DNA of 64,000 nucleotides from Candidatus Palauibacter scopulicola (GTDB taxonomy: Bacteria; Gemmatimonadota; Gemmatimonadetes; Palauibacterales; Palauibacteraceae), in assembly GCF_947581915.1 (NCBI RefSeq), contig NZ_CANPWG010000013.1, positions 50,753 through 114,752 on the forward strand. Reading direction: 5' to 3'. Shown one piece after another: positions 7,827 through 17,201 of this stretch (positions are counted from its first letter, which is position 1; each line of letters starts with the position of its first letter). The notes below the pieces were generated by a model. It did no database searches. It was not told the DNA's origin and saw only the letters and a list, made by a program, of their open reading frames with translations. The position numbers were made by a program, and so were the translations under genes.

Positions 7827-10800
7827 ATGCCACGCCGCGACGACATCTCCTCGATTCTTCTCATAGGTTCCGGCCCGATCGTGATCGGCCAGGCCTGCGA
7901 GTTCGACTACTCCGGGACCCAGGCCTGCCGGGCGCTCCGCGAGGAGGGATATCGAGTCATCCTCGTGAACTCGAATCCCGCCACGATCATGACGGACCCG
8001 GACATCGCCGACGCGACCTACATCGAGCCGCTGACGGCCGACTGGGTCGCGCGGGTCATCGAGGCGGAGAAGCCCGACGCCCTCATTCCGACGATGGGCG
8101 GCCAGACGGCGCTCAACGTCGCGCTCGAACTCGCCGAACGCGGGGTGCTCGACGAGCACGGCGTGGAGCTGATCGGCGCCGACGTCCGGGCGATCCAGCT
8201 CGCCGAGGACCGGGAGCAGTTCGCCGAGGCGATGCAGCGTATCGGGCTCGAACTGCCGGCGGGGGGCTTCGCCCGCTCGCTCGACGAGGCGCTCACGCTG
8301 GTCGCGGACACGGGATTCCCCGCCATCATCCGGCCGTCCTTCACCCTCGGCGGCACCGGCGGCAGCACCGCCTACAACCGCGAGGAGTTCGAGGACCTCG
8401 TCCGCTCCGGCATCCGCTCGTCACCGATCGGAGAGGTGCTCATCGACCGCAGCATCATCGGCTGGAAAGAGTTCGAACTCGAGGTGATGCGGGACCAGGC
8501 GGACAACGTCGTCATCGTCTGCTCGATCGAGAACTTCGACGCCATGGGCGTGCACACGGGCGATTCGATCACCGTCGCGCCGGCGCTCACCCTCTCGGAC
8601 CGCGAGTACCAGGCCATGCGGGATGCGGCCATCGCCTGCATCCGAGAGATCGGCGTGGACGCGGGCGGCTGCAACATCCAGTTCGCCGTGCACCCCACGA
8701 CGGGCCAGATGCTCGTCATCGAGATGAACCCGCGCGTGTCCCGGAGTTCGGCCCTCGCCTCGAAGGCGACCGGGTTCCCGATCGCACGCATCGGCGCCAA
8801 GCTCGCGGTCGGCTACCGCCTCGACGAGATCCCGAACGCGATCACTCAGGTGACGCCCTCCTGCTTCGAGCCCGTGCTCGACTACATGGTCGTCAAGATC
8901 CCGCGCTTCGCGTTCGAGAAGTTCCCCAAGGCGGACGCCACGCTGGGCGTGCAGATGAAGGCCGTGGGCGAGGTGATGGCGATCGGCCGCACGTTCCAGC
9001 AGGCGTGGCTGAAAGGCTTCCGCGCGCTCGAGAACGGTCGGTCGGGGTGGCTCCCCTCCCCGGACCCGGACGCGGATCGCCTCGAGGACGACGCCGTCGA
9101 CACGGTGCGGGCCGCGATCCGCACCGCGACGCCGGAGCGCCCCTTCCAGCTCTACCGCGCCTTCCAGGCGGGCCTCTCCGTGGACGAGATCAACCGAATC
9201 ACCGGCATCGACCCCTGGTTCCTCTCCCAGCTCGAGGAACTCGTGCGCGAGGGCCAGGCCTTCGCGGCCGCCGCCGAGGTCACGCCGGAGGACGTCGCAC
9301 GGTTGAAGCGGATCGGCTTCGGCGACGCGGAGATGGGACAGTTGCGCGGAATCCCGGAGGCCGAGGTGCGCGACGTCCGCCACGCCCAGGGGCTCCGGCC
9401 CGTCTACAAGACGGTCGACACCTGCGCGGGCGAGTTCCCCGCCGCTACGCCCTACCTCTACTCGACCTACGAGGACGAGAACGAATCCGAGCGCTCGGAC
9501 CGGCGGAAGATCATCATCCTCGGCAGCGGCCCGAACCGCATCGGACAGGGCATCGAGTTCGACTACTGCTGCGTCTCCGCCTCGCTCGCGCTGCGCGACG
9601 AAGGGTTCGAGACGATCATGATCAACTCGAATCCCGAGACGGTCTCCACCGACTTCGACATCTCGAACAAGCTCTACTTCGAGCCGCTCACGGTGGAGGA
9701 CGTGCTCGCGGTCGTCGAGCAGGAGAAGCCGGAGGGCGTCATCGTCCAGTTCGGGGGACAGACGCCGCTGACGATCGCGCGCAAGCTCGAGCAACTCGGC
9801 GTCCCCATCCTCGGGACGAGCGTCGAGTCGATCGACCGCACCGAGGACCGCCGCCGCTTCGACGAACTCTGCCGCGAACTCGGGGTGCCGATGCCGCCGG
9901 GCGGGACCGCGACCGGCATCGACGAGGCGCTGGAGATCGCGGAGGACATCGGGTATCCCGTCCTCGTTCGGCCCAGCTACGTGCTCGGCGGCCGCGCCAT
10001 GGAAATCGTCTACGATCCGGTCTCGCTGCGGGAGTACTTCGCGCGCGCCGTGCAGGCCTCTCCGGAACATCCCGTGCTCCTGGACCGCTTCCTCGAGGAC
10101 GCCTTCGAGGCGGATGTCGACGCGGTGTGCGACGGGGAGACCGTCCTCATCGGCGGCATCATGCAGCACATCGAGGATGCCGGCGTCCACTCCGGCGACT
10201 CCGCCTGCGTCCTGCCGCCCTACCTCCTGCGCGACGTCGACATGGAGGCCATGCGCCGCTTCACGCGGGACTTCGCCCTCGCGCTCGACGTCCGGGGCCT
10301 CATCAACGTGCAGTTCGCCGTGCACGAAAAGACCGTCTACGTGCTCGAGGTGAACCCGCGCGCGAGCCGCACGGTGCCGTTCGTCAGCAAGGCGACGGGG
10401 GTGCCCCTCGCGCGGGTGGCCGCGCGCGTGCTGGCGGGCGTGAAGCTCGCCGACCTCGGACTCGGGGACGAACTCGTCCCGCACCAGGTCTCCGTGAAGG
10501 AAGCGGTGCTCCCCTTCGACAAGATCCCGGATGCGGACACCGTGCTCGGGCCCGAGATGCGGTCCACGGGCGAGGTCATGGGATATGCGGACAGCTTCGG
10601 GCTCGCGTTCGCGAAGTCCCAGATCTCCGTCTGCCAGGGGCTGCCGACGGAGGGGGCCGTCGCGATCACCGTGCACGACCAGGACAAGCCGAACATGGTC
10701 CCGATCGCGCGCCGCTTCCACGAACTGGGCTTCACGGTCTTCGCCACGGAGGGGACGGCCCGGTACCTGCGCGGCCGCGGCGTGCCCTGCGAACGCATTC

Positions 10801-11039
10801 TGAAGGTGCACGAGGGACGCCCGAACCTCCTCGACCGCATCGTCTCGGGCGACGTCCAACTGCTCCTGAACACCCCGCTCGGCAAGCACGCCCAATACGA
10901 CGACTACATGATCCGCCGCGCCGCCGTCTCCCGCCGCGTGCCCTACACGACGACGCTCTCCGCGGCATCCGCGGCCGCCGACGCGATCATCGCCCTTCGC
11001 CACCGCCGGCACACGGTCCACAGCCTCCAGGCACGCTAA
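7827..11039 (+). CDS. carB: carbamoyl-phosphate synthase large subunit
   Basis: This 1070-residue enzyme makes carbamoyl phosphate from bicarbonate, ATP and glutamine-derived ammonia for arginine and pyrimidine synthesis. It has the full tandem layout. The first ATP-grasp half opens with '[19 protein letters not shown]', and the second with '[19 protein letters not shown]' near residue 568, each followed by 'MGGQTALN' or 'FGGQTPL' and an '[10 protein letters not shown]' or '[10 protein letters not shown]' loop. The last about 140 residues are the allosteric MGS-like domain. The small subunit carA is not in the window. It stands apart from argGHR, about 6 kb upstream of them. Confidence 0.97.
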   Translation: MPRRDDISSILLIGSGPIVIGQACEFDYSGTQACRALREEGYRVILVNSNPATIMTDPDIADATYIEPLTADWVARVIEAEKPDALIPTMGGQTALNVALELAERGVLDEHGVELIGADVRAIQLAEDREQFAEAMQRIGLELPAGGFARSLDEALTLVADTGFPAIIRPSFTLGGTGGSTAYNREEFEDLVRSGIRSSPIGEVLIDRSIIGWKEFELEVMRDQADNVVIVCSIENFDAMGVHTGDSITVAPALTLSDREYQAMRDAAIACIREIGVDAGGCNIQFAVHPTTGQMLVIEMNPRVSRSSALASKATGFPIARIGAKLAVGYRLDEIPNAITQVTPSCFEPVLDYMVVKIPRFAFEKFPKADATLGVQMKAVGEVMAIGRTFQQAWLKGFRALENGRSGWLPSPDPDADRLEDDAVDTVRAAIRTATPERPFQLYRAFQAGLSVDEINRITGIDPWFLSQLEELVREGQAFAAAAEVTPEDVARLKRIGFGDAEMGQLRGIPEAEVRDVRHAQGLRPVYKTVDTCAGEFPAATPYLYSTYEDENESERSDRRKIIILGSGPNRIGQGIEFDYCCVSASLALRDEGFETIMINSNPETVSTDFDISNKLYFEPLTVEDVLAVVEQEKPEGVIVQFGGQTPLTIARKLEQLGVPILGTSVESIDRTEDRRRFDELCRELGVPMPPGGTATGIDEALEIAEDIGYPVLVRPSYVLGGRAMEIVYDPVSLREYFARAVQASPEHPVLLDRFLEDAFEADVDAVCDGETVLIGGIMQHIEDAGVHSGDSACVLPPYLLRDVDMEAMRRFTRDFALALDVRGLINVQFAVHEKTVYVLEVNPRASRTVPFVSKATGVPLARVAARVLAGVKLADLGLGDELVPHQVSVKEAVLPFDKIPDADTVLGPEMRSTGEVMGYADSFGLAFAKSQISVCQGLPTEGAVAITVHDQDKPNMVPIARRFHELGFTVFATEGTARYLRGRGVPCERILKVHEGRPNLLDRIVSGDVQLLLNTPLGKHAQYDDYMIRRAAVSRRVPYTTTLSAASAAADAIIALRHRRHTVHSLQAR

Positions 11040-11052
11040 CCCCGCTCCGTCT

Positions 11053-11072
11053 GACGTTCCCGCGGGAACGTC
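11053..11072. terminator. 20-bp perfect palindrome after carB
   Basis: A perfect inverted repeat with half-site GACGTTCCCG lies 13 bp after the carB stop. As RNA it could fold into an 8-bp stem with a CGCG loop. No U-tract follows. It may be a terminator-like hairpin or a protein-binding palindrome ahead of the next gene; the sequence does not decide between them. Confidence 0.4.
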
Positions 11073-11189
11073 TCGCCGCGCACGGTAACGCCGCTTCCGG
11101 CGGGCGGCGGCCCACTTTCCGACGCGGGCCGTCCGCGCGTATGCTACGGGGTGATTTTGCCTCTCGGTCCCTTTTCCCCGGGTGCCTCA

Positions 11190-12824
11190 ATGGGTAAAAC
11201 GAGCTACCGAACACTGGCATTGGCGCTGGTCGCCCTCCTCGCCGCGCCCTCGGCGCCGGCGGCCGCGCAGGGCCTCTCCGACGAAGAACTGGCGTCCCTC
11301 GTGGCCCGGGCGGAAGCGGGCGTGCTCGAGCGCGCCAAGCTCGCCCAGGTCATGGTCGACAAGATCTTCTCCTTCTCCGAACTGGGGCAGCAGGAGATCG
11401 AGACCTCGGCCTACATCACCGGGATCCTCGAGGAGAACGGCTTCACGGTCGAGTACGCGCCCGTGGGCATCCCGACCGCCTGGTTCGCACGCTGGGGCAG
11501 CGGGTCGCCGGTCATCTCCTTCGGGTCCGACATCGACGGCATCCCGAAGGCCAACCAGAAGCCCGGCGTCGCCTATCACGATCCCCTGATTCCGGGCGCG
11601 CCCGGCCACGGCGAAGGCCACAACTCCGGACAGGCCGTGAACGTGGTGGCCGCGCTCGCGCTGAAGGACGTCATGGAGGCCGAGGGCATCGAGGGCACGC
11701 TCGTGCTCTGGCCCGGGGTCGCCGAGGAGCAGTTGGGCTCCAAGGCCTGGTACGTGCGGGACGGCTATCTCGAGGACATCGACGTCACCCTCTTCACGCA
11801 CGTGGGCAGCAACCTGGCGGTGAACTGGGGCCAGGGGAGCGGCACCGGGCTCGTCTCCGTGGAGTTCACCTTCGAGGGCGAGGCCGCCCACGGCGCGGGC
11901 GCTCCCTGGCGGGGCCGCAGCGCGCTCGACGCGGTCGAGTTGATGAACGTGGCCTGGAACTTCCGGCGCGAGCACCTCCGACCCGACCAGCGCTCTCACT
12001 ACGTGATCAGCGACGGCGGTGACCAGCCGAACGTCGTGCCGCCGAGCGCTTCGGTCTGGTACTTCATCCGCGAGATGGACTACGAGGACATCAAGCGCAA
12101 CTTCGACACCGCCATCCGCATCGCGGAAGGCGCGGCGTTGATGACCGACACCGAGATGTCGTACCGGATCATCGGCGCCGCCTGGCCCCGCCACTTCAAC
12201 AGGGTGGTGGCCGAAACGATGTACGAACACATCGAGGAGGTCGGGCTTCCGGAGTGGACCGAGGACGACCACGACTTCGCGAGCGCCGTGCAGAAATCGG
12301 TGGGAAGCGTCCCGTCGGGGATGCCGATCGCCCTCTCGCCCCTGGGCGAGCCGGGGCCGCGCCGGAGCGGCGGATCCGACGACATCGGCGACATCTCGTG
12401 GAACGTGCCCACGGTGACATTGCGTTTCCCGTCGAACGTGCCGGGGCTGCCGGGCCACCACTGGTCGAGCGCCATGGCGATGGCCACCCCGATCGCGCAC
12501 AAGGGCGCGGTCGCCGGCGCGCGCGTCATGGCCCGGACCGCGCTCCAGCTCTTCGCCCAGCCGGAACTCGTCGACGAGGCCTGGACCTACTTCCGGGAAG
12601 AACAGACCTCGAGCGTGGAGTACGTGCCCTTCATCGGCCCGGACGACCCGCCCCCGATCGACCTCAACCGGGAGATCATGGACACGTTCCGTCCGCTCCT
12701 GGAGCCGTACTACTATGACGAGACGCGCTTCGACACTTATCTTGATCAACTGGGGATCAAGTACCCCACGCTGACGCGGCCGGCTTCCGCGGAAGACCGG
12801 CAGGTTTCCCGCGAACCGAACTGA
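11190..12824 (+). CDS. secreted M20-family amidohydrolase (AbgB-like)
   Basis: This 544-residue peptidase M20/amidohydrolase begins with a Sec signal peptide ('TLALALVALLAAPSAPAAAQ') that predicts export. 'SFGSDIDGIPKANQ' and 'GHGEGHNSGQAVNVVAAL' form the first metal-binding block. 'WPGVAEEQLGSKAW' carries the Glu pair. 'FEGEAAHGAGAPWRGRSALD' is the dimerisation/lid region typical of AbgB-like aminobenzoyl-glutamate and N-acyl amino-acid hydrolases. The substrate is unknown, and an exported AbgB relative probably acts on scavenged amides or peptides. The ATG at 11190 gives a proper signal peptide; an upstream GTG would add 13 residues. Confidence 0.85.
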   Translation: MGKTSYRTLALALVALLAAPSAPAAAQGLSDEELASLVARAEAGVLERAKLAQVMVDKIFSFSELGQQEIETSAYITGILEENGFTVEYAPVGIPTAWFARWGSGSPVISFGSDIDGIPKANQKPGVAYHDPLIPGAPGHGEGHNSGQAVNVVAALALKDVMEAEGIEGTLVLWPGVAEEQLGSKAWYVRDGYLEDIDVTLFTHVGSNLAVNWGQGSGTGLVSVEFTFEGEAAHGAGAPWRGRSALDAVELMNVAWNFRREHLRPDQRSHYVISDGGDQPNVVPPSASVWYFIREMDYEDIKRNFDTAIRIAEGAALMTDTEMSYRIIGAAWPRHFNRVVAETMYEHIEEVGLPEWTEDDHDFASAVQKSVGSVPSGMPIALSPLGEPGPRRSGGSDDIGDISWNVPTVTLRFPSNVPGLPGHHWSSAMAMATPIAHKGAVAGARVMARTALQLFAQPELVDEAWTYFREEQTSSVEYVPFIGPDDPPPIDLNREIMDTFRPLLEPYYYDETRFDTYLDQLGIKYPTLTRPASAEDRQVSREPN

Positions 12825-12858
12825 GCTGACCGAGGACTTTCACAGCCGGAGTTTTCCG

Positions 12859-13362
12859 ATGATCGACGCGAGCCGCAGACTCCTCGCCACAGCCGCCGCC
12901 ATGCTGCTCGTGGTGACCCTGGTTGGCGCGGGCGGCCCTCCGGTGGCCGTCACGGAGCCGGTCGACGCACCGATGGGCGCAGCGGCCGAGGACGAGCCCA
13001 CCGAGGTAGGCTGGCGCCTCCTGGCCAGTCTCAACTACCGCACCGGCGAGCCGAGCGAGGAGCTGGCGGCGCTCGCGGGCAAGCTCGTCAAGATCCCCGG
13101 CTTCACGGTGCCGCTCGAAGACTGGGCGTCTTCGGCGACGGAGTTCCTCCTCGTGCCCTACGTCGGCGCCTGCATCCACACGCCGCCGCCGCCGCCCAAC
13201 CAGCTCGTCTACATCGAGATGGAAGAGGGCAAGCGGGCGACGTTGGACGGGTGGAACCCGGTGTGGGTCGAGGGCGTGCTCGAGATCGAACTGACGGAGA
13301 GCGTATACGGTTACGTCGGCTTTACCCTCTCCGGCCAGCAGGTCTATCCGTACGGTCCTTGA
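12859..13362 (+). CDS. DUF3299 periplasmic protein
   Basis: This 167-residue exported protein has an N-terminal signal ('LLATAAAMLLVVTLVGAGG'). Its domain carries the DUF3299 hallmarks 'KIPGFTVPLED' and 'FLLVPYVGACIHTPPPPPNQ'. From established context, DUF3299 genes accompany an ABC ATPase, an FtsX-like permease and a His-rich periplasmic protein in zinc-responsive operons such as P. aeruginosa PA4063-PA4066. Here the ABC ATPase and permease follow directly, 30 bp downstream. The biochemical function of the domain is not known. The conserved Cys and His in the motif could bind metal, which is inference. Confidence 0.82.
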   Translation: MIDASRRLLATAAAMLLVVTLVGAGGPPVAVTEPVDAPMGAAAEDEPTEVGWRLLASLNYRTGEPSEELAALAGKLVKIPGFTVPLEDWASSATEFLLVPYVGACIHTPPPPPNQLVYIEMEEGKRATLDGWNPVWVEGVLEIELTESVYGYVGFTLSGQQVYPYGP

Positions 13363-13392
13363 CCCGTGATGCGGCCGGCACGCATTGACTAG

Positions 13393-14076
13393 ATGAGCCT
13401 TGCAATCGACGTCCGCGGCCTGCGCTTCCGTTACGGCAACGGCCCCTGGATCCTGGACATCGGCGAGCTGACCCTCGAGCGGGGGACGCGCGCCTTCCTC
13501 TTCGGTCCCAGCGGGAGCGGCAAGACCACGCTGCTCGGCGTGCTGGCGGGGGTCCTGGCAGCGACGGAGGGCGAGGTCCGGGTGCTCGGCGAGGACCTCG
13601 CGGCGCTCTCGGGCGCCAAGCGGGACGCCTTCCGGGCGGAGCACATCGGCTACGTCTTCCAGATGTTCAACCTCATCCCCTACCTGTCGGTGCTCGACAA
13701 CATCGCGCTCCCGGCGCGCATGGACGCGAAACGTCGGGCCCGGCTGGACGGCGCCGGCGTGAAGGAAACCGCCGCGCTGCTGGCGGATCATCTTCATATC
13801 GGCGACCTGCTGAAGAAGCCGGTGACGGAACTCTCCGTGGGCCAGCAGCAGCGGGTGGCCGCCTGCCGAGCGCTCATCGGATCGCCCGAGATCATCGTCG
13901 CCGATGAACCCACATCCTCCCTGGACTTCGACCGCCGGGAGGCCTTCCTCCGGTTGCTTTTCCAGGAGTGCGAGCGCGCCGGCTCCACGCTGGTGTTCGT
14001 GAGCCACGACCGCACCCTGGAGGGCATGTTCTCCCGCACCATCTCGCTCCCCGACATCAACAAGGCGGCCTTCTGA
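13393..14076 (+). CDS. ABC transporter ATP-binding protein (LolD/MacB type)
   Basis: This 227-residue ATPase contains Walker A 'GPSGSGKTTLLG', Q-loop 'FQMFNLIPYLSVLDN', signature 'LSVGQQQRVAACRAL' and Walker B 'IIVADEPTSSLD'. The sequence type is that of ATPases that pair with FtsX/MacB-like permeases. Its TGA overlaps the permease ATG by one base, so the two form one unit. With the upstream DUF3299 gene it matches the arrangement of zinc-linked ABC systems. Export or substrate-release direction cannot be read from the ATPase alone. Confidence 0.92.
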   Translation: MSLAIDVRGLRFRYGNGPWILDIGELTLERGTRAFLFGPSGSGKTTLLGVLAGVLAATEGEVRVLGEDLAALSGAKRDAFRAEHIGYVFQMFNLIPYLSVLDNIALPARMDAKRRARLDGAGVKETAALLADHLHIGDLLKKPVTELSVGQQQRVAACRALIGSPEIIVADEPTSSLDFDRREAFLRLLFQECERAGSTLVFVSHDRTLEGMFSRTISLPDINKAAF

Positions 14077-15581
14077 TGCTCGTGTTCGACCTCGCCCTCA
14101 AGTCGCTTCGCAATCGCGCCTTCAGCACCTCGCTCACGGTGGGCTCCATCGCCCTCAGCTTCGCCCTCCTGATCGGCGTCGAGAACGTGCGCGTGGGCAT
14201 GCGGGAGAGCTTCTCGAACACGATCAGCCAGACCGACCTGATCGTGGGCACCAAGGGCGGCACGATTCAGTTGCTGCTGTATTCGGTCTTCGGCATGGGA
14301 GCGCCGACGGAGAACGTGTCGTGGGAGGCCTACAGGGAGTGGGCGGAGCACCCGGCGGTCGAGTGGACGATCCCCTACAGCCTGGGGGACAGCCACCGGG
14401 GGTTCCGGGTCGTCGGCACGAACGAGGACTTCTATCGCCACTACCGCTACCGGGGGGGTCAGGAGATCGCGCTGGCGGAGGGACGGCCGAACGCCGACCT
14501 GTTCGACGTGACCCTGGGCGCGGACGTGGCGGCCGAGTTGAACTACGCGCTCGGCGACGAGGTTTCGGTGACGCACGGGATCGGCGAAGTGGGCTTCCTG
14601 ACGCACGACCACATGCCCTTCACCGTCGTGGGCATCCTCGACAAGACGTTCACGCCCGTCGACCGCGCCCTCTACGTGACCCTCGAGGGCATGGAGGCGA
14701 TCCACTGGGAGGACGGCGAGCCGCCGGCGCCGGGCGAGGAGCACGACCACGACCACGAGGAGGAGGCAGAGGCGGCCCACGACGAAGACGAGCACGCCCA
14801 CGACGAAGAAGAGCACGCCCACGACGAAGAAGACGACCGCGCCCACGACGACGACCACGATCACGACGAGGAGGCCGAGGCGGCCCACGACGAAGACGCC
14901 CACGACCATGACGAAGACGACCACGCGCACGACGACGAGGCCGAGGCGGCCGCCGCGGACGATGGCCAGGCGCACGCGGACGACGGCCACGCCCACGCGG
15001 CGGACATCTCCATCGAGGATGTCGAAGTCAGGCAGGTGACCTCGTTCTTCGTGGGCACGACCGACCGCCGGGACGTGCTCCAGTTGCAGCGCGACATCAA
15101 CGACTTCGAGGATGAACCGATGATGGCCGTGCTCCCCGGGGTCGCCCTGAACGAGATGTGGCAGGGCCTGGGCTACGCCGAGACCGGCCTCCGGCTGGTG
15201 GCCATCTTCGTCGTCCTGGTGGGGCTGCTGGGGATGCTGGTCTCACTCTACACGTCGCTCAACGAGCGGCGGCGGGAGATGGCGGTCCTGCGCGCGGTCG
15301 GAGCCCGGCCGAACCGGATTCTCGGCCTGCTGGTGCTCGAGTCCGTGTGCCTGGCCACGGCGGGGGCGCTGGCGGGACTCGCGCTGGTGTACGGGCTGCT
15401 CGCGGCCGGGCAGTCGATTGTCGAGGCGCAGGTGGGGCTCTTCATCCCGATCCGGCCGCCCGGCCCCGTCGAGTTGCTTCTCCTCGGCGCCGTGGTGATG
15501 GCCGGATTCCTGATGGGCTTCGTGCCCGCGTTCAAGGCCTACCGCACCGCCCTCCACGACGGATTGGCCGTGCGGGTGTAG
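14076..15581 (+). CDS. FtsX-like ABC permease with histidine/acid-rich extracytoplasmic loop
   Basis: This 501-residue permease has MacB-like topology. The N-terminal helix (about 20-38) is followed by a large periplasmic domain, then three C-terminal helices ('LRLVAIFVVLVGLLGMLV', 'VLESVCLATAGALAGLAL' and 'LLLGAVVMAGFLMGF'). Between residues about 222 and 311 the periplasmic part carries a low-complexity insert made almost only of His, Asp, Glu and Ala, with 19 histidines by my count, in units such as 'DEDEHAHDEEE'. Such tracts bind Zn(II) or similar metals. In related operons a separate His-rich DUF2796 protein does this job, so the insert may replace it. Confidence 0.88.
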   Translation: MLVFDLALKSLRNRAFSTSLTVGSIALSFALLIGVENVRVGMRESFSNTISQTDLIVGTKGGTIQLLLYSVFGMGAPTENVSWEAYREWAEHPAVEWTIPYSLGDSHRGFRVVGTNEDFYRHYRYRGGQEIALAEGRPNADLFDVTLGADVAAELNYALGDEVSVTHGIGEVGFLTHDHMPFTVVGILDKTFTPVDRALYVTLEGMEAIHWEDGEPPAPGEEHDHDHEEEAEAAHDEDEHAHDEEEHAHDEEDDRAHDDDHDHDEEAEAAHDEDAHDHDEDDHAHDDEAEAAAADDGQAHADDGHAHAADISIEDVEVRQVTSFFVGTTDRRDVLQLQRDINDFEDEPMMAVLPGVALNEMWQGLGYAETGLRLVAIFVVLVGLLGMLVSLYTSLNERRREMAVLRAVGARPNRILGLLVLESVCLATAGALAGLALVYGLLAAGQSIVEAQVGLFIPIRPPGPVELLLLGAVVMAGFLMGFVPAFKAYRTALHDGLAVRV

Positions 15582-15601
15582 CAGGCCCTCAACGCGCCTT
15601 C

Positions 15602-15614
15602 GCCACGGGCTGCC
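15602..15614. repeat. REP-like palindrome half, copy 1
   Basis: GCCACGGGCTGCC lies in the 36-bp gap between the convergent permease and folE2 genes. The identical 13-mer recurs at 33586-33598, its exact complement at 33509-33521, and a one-mismatch copy at 47163-47176. It appears to belong to a dispersed intergenic repeat family. Confidence 0.45.
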
Positions 15615-15617
15615 GGC

Positions 15618-16424
15618 TCAGCTCGCGGCGCGGGCGGGCTCTTCCACGTGCGCGTAGGCGTCGTGCTCGTGGATCGACTCGAAGTTGACCACGTGGACGC
15701 TGAACCAGGTCACCTGGTGCAGCGCGCGGAGACGGAGCGTCACCTCCCGGACCAGGTCCTCGACGAAGCGCGGATTGTCGTACGCCTGCTCGGTGACCCA
15801 CTTCTCGTCGGCCCGCTTCAGCACCGGATAGAGCTCGCACGAGGCCGATGCGTCCACCAGCGCCACGATGTCCTCGATCCATAGCCGCCCCGTGAAGCGC
15901 GTCTTGACGGTGACGACACCGCGCTGGTTGTGCGCCCCGCGCGCGCTGATCTCCCGGGAACACGGACACAGCGTGGTCACGGGGATCTTGACCGTGAGGA
16001 TGAAGTCGTCCTCCGCGCCGCTGGATGCGTCGAAGGCGCAGTCATACGACAGCAGGCCCGCCGCGCCCGTTACGGGCGCTTCCTTCTCCATGAAGTAGGG
16101 GAAGGAGATGCCGAGGTGTGCGGTCTCGGCGTTGAGACGCTCGCGCATCGTGCGCAGGATGGCGGGCAGCGCTTCGACCGAGATCTCATCATCGTACGAA
16201 TTGAGGATCTCCATGAAGCGGCTCATGTGGGTCCCCTTGAAGGCGTGGGGAAGGTCCACGGACATGTCGATGTTGGCGATCGTGTGCTGGGCCGTCTTGC
16301 GGCGGTCCCGCACCGAGATGGGGAAGCGGACGTTCTGTACGCCCACCCGACTGATCGGCACCCTGCGCGTGTCGGGGTGGGCCTGCACGTCGGCCAGCGG
16401 GGCCGCTTCGAGCATGTTCGTCAT
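15618..16424 (-). CDS. folE2: GTP cyclohydrolase I, type IB
   Basis: This 268-residue enzyme converts GTP to dihydroneopterin triphosphate, the first step of folate synthesis. It belongs to the FolE2/MptA family rather than the zinc enzyme FolE. It has 'GVQNVRFPISV' near the N-terminus, 'ANIDMSVDLPHAFKGTHMSRF', the key-cysteine motif 'TTLCPCSREIS' and 'GAHNQRG'. FolE2 can use other divalent metals and in several bacteria (B. subtilis, for example) is induced by zinc shortage through Zur. Its convergent position next to a putative zinc ABC system supports a zinc-limitation group. I did not recognise a Zur box upstream. Confidence 0.93.
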   Translation of the reverse strand: MTNMLEAAPLADVQAHPDTRRVPISRVGVQNVRFPISVRDRRKTAQHTIANIDMSVDLPHAFKGTHMSRFMEILNSYDDEISVEALPAILRTMRERLNAETAHLGISFPYFMEKEAPVTGAAGLLSYDCAFDASSGAEDDFILTVKIPVTTLCPCSREISARGAHNQRGVVTVKTRFTGRLWIEDIVALVDASASCELYPVLKRADEKWVTEQAYDNPRFVEDLVREVTLRLRALHQVTWFSVHVVNFESIHEHDAYAHVEEPARAAS

Positions 16425-16518
16425 ATGTCGTCAACCTCATCGGGTTCATGGCGTCCAACCGGGTTCCGCGAGCCGCCCAACCTAGTGAAAAGCCGGTGCG
16501 ACGGCCCATATTCGGGCC

Positions 16519-17073
16519 ATGGACATTTCATCGAAAGGGTCGGGCGCCGTCGTCGCGCGTATCGGCATCGTCTCGGTTTCGGACCGTGCCGCCCGAGGCG
16601 AGTACGAGGACCGGGGCGGTCCGGCGGTCAAGGCGTATCTCAGTGACGTCCTCACCTCGCCCTGGGAGGCGGACGCGCGCGTCATCCCCGACGAGCCGGA
16701 GCTGATCGAGGCGACGCTCGTCGAACTGGTCGACGAGGCCGGGTGTTGCCTGGTCATCGCCACCGGCGGCACCGGGCCCGCCCCGCGCGACGTCACGCCG
16801 GAGGCGACCGCCGCGGTGCTGGAGAAGGAACTCGTCGGGTTCGGCGAAGCCATGCGCGCGGTGTCCCGTCCCCACGTGCCGACCGCGATCCTCTCGCGCC
16901 AGACGGCGGGGGTACGGGGTTCGGCGCTGATCATCACCCTCCCGGGGTCGCCCAAGGCCGTGGCCGAATGTCTCGACGCGGTCTTCGCGGCGGTGCCCGA
17001 CTGCGTCGACCTCATCGGCGGGCCCCGCCTGGAGACGGATCCGGACAGGGTGGAGGCATACCGCCCGCACTGA
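16519..17073 (+). CDS. mog: molybdopterin adenylyltransferase (MogA/MoaB family)
   Basis: This 184-residue protein of the MoaB/Mog fold adenylates molybdopterin before metal insertion. The motif 'IATGGTGPAPRDVTPEAT' (GGTG...RD.T) is the nucleotide/pterin-binding signature, and 'LPGSPKAVAE' follows as usual. A short N-terminal tag precedes 'RIGIVSVSDRAARGEYEDRGG'. It is divergent from folE2 across 94 bp. A tungstate importer lies 33 kb away in this window (49.8-52.4 kb), which fits a Mo/W-cofactor user, though the two are not linked. A CinA or MoeA identity is unlikely given the short single domain. Confidence 0.85.
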   Translation: MDISSKGSGAVVARIGIVSVSDRAARGEYEDRGGPAVKAYLSDVLTSPWEADARVIPDEPELIEATLVELVDEAGCCLVIATGGTGPAPRDVTPEATAAVLEKELVGFGEAMRAVSRPHVPTAILSRQTAGVRGSALIITLPGSPKAVAECLDAVFAAVPDCVDLIGGPRLETDPDRVEAYRPH

Positions 17074-17121
17074 TCCGACGACGCGCCTAGCGGTCCGCCG
17101 GGACTGCCTTTGCACCCCCTT

Positions 17122-17159
17122 GTTGCATAATTATTCGTCATTTTGTATATTTTATGAAT
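17122..17159 (+). promoter_or_regulatory. argG promoter with overlapping ARG box (ArgR operator)
   Basis: An AT-rich island in otherwise GC-rich DNA holds TGCATAATTATTCG (17124-17137), which matches the ArgR box TGAATWWWWATTCA at 12 of 14 positions. A degraded second box starts two bases later (17142-17159). A candidate promoter overlaps it: -35 TTGCAT (17123-17128), 17-bp spacer, -10 TATATT (17146-17151). ArgR is encoded by the third gene of this operon. The site implies arginine repression and places the transcript start after the upstream in-frame ATG at 17154. Confidence 0.7.
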
Positions 17160-17201
17160 CTCTTGGACGAGTCCCCCCCACGGTCATTTCAGGATCGACG
17201 C

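Noticed and set aside
7508..11197. Open frame of 1229 codons overlapping carB on the same strand
   Set aside because: Arg/Pro/His-rich shadow of carB in another frame. carB itself is complete and conserved.
15618..16518. Zur box upstream of folE2 or the DUF3299 gene
   Set aside because: No recognisable AT-rich inverted site was found in either gap, so zinc regulation rests on gene content only.
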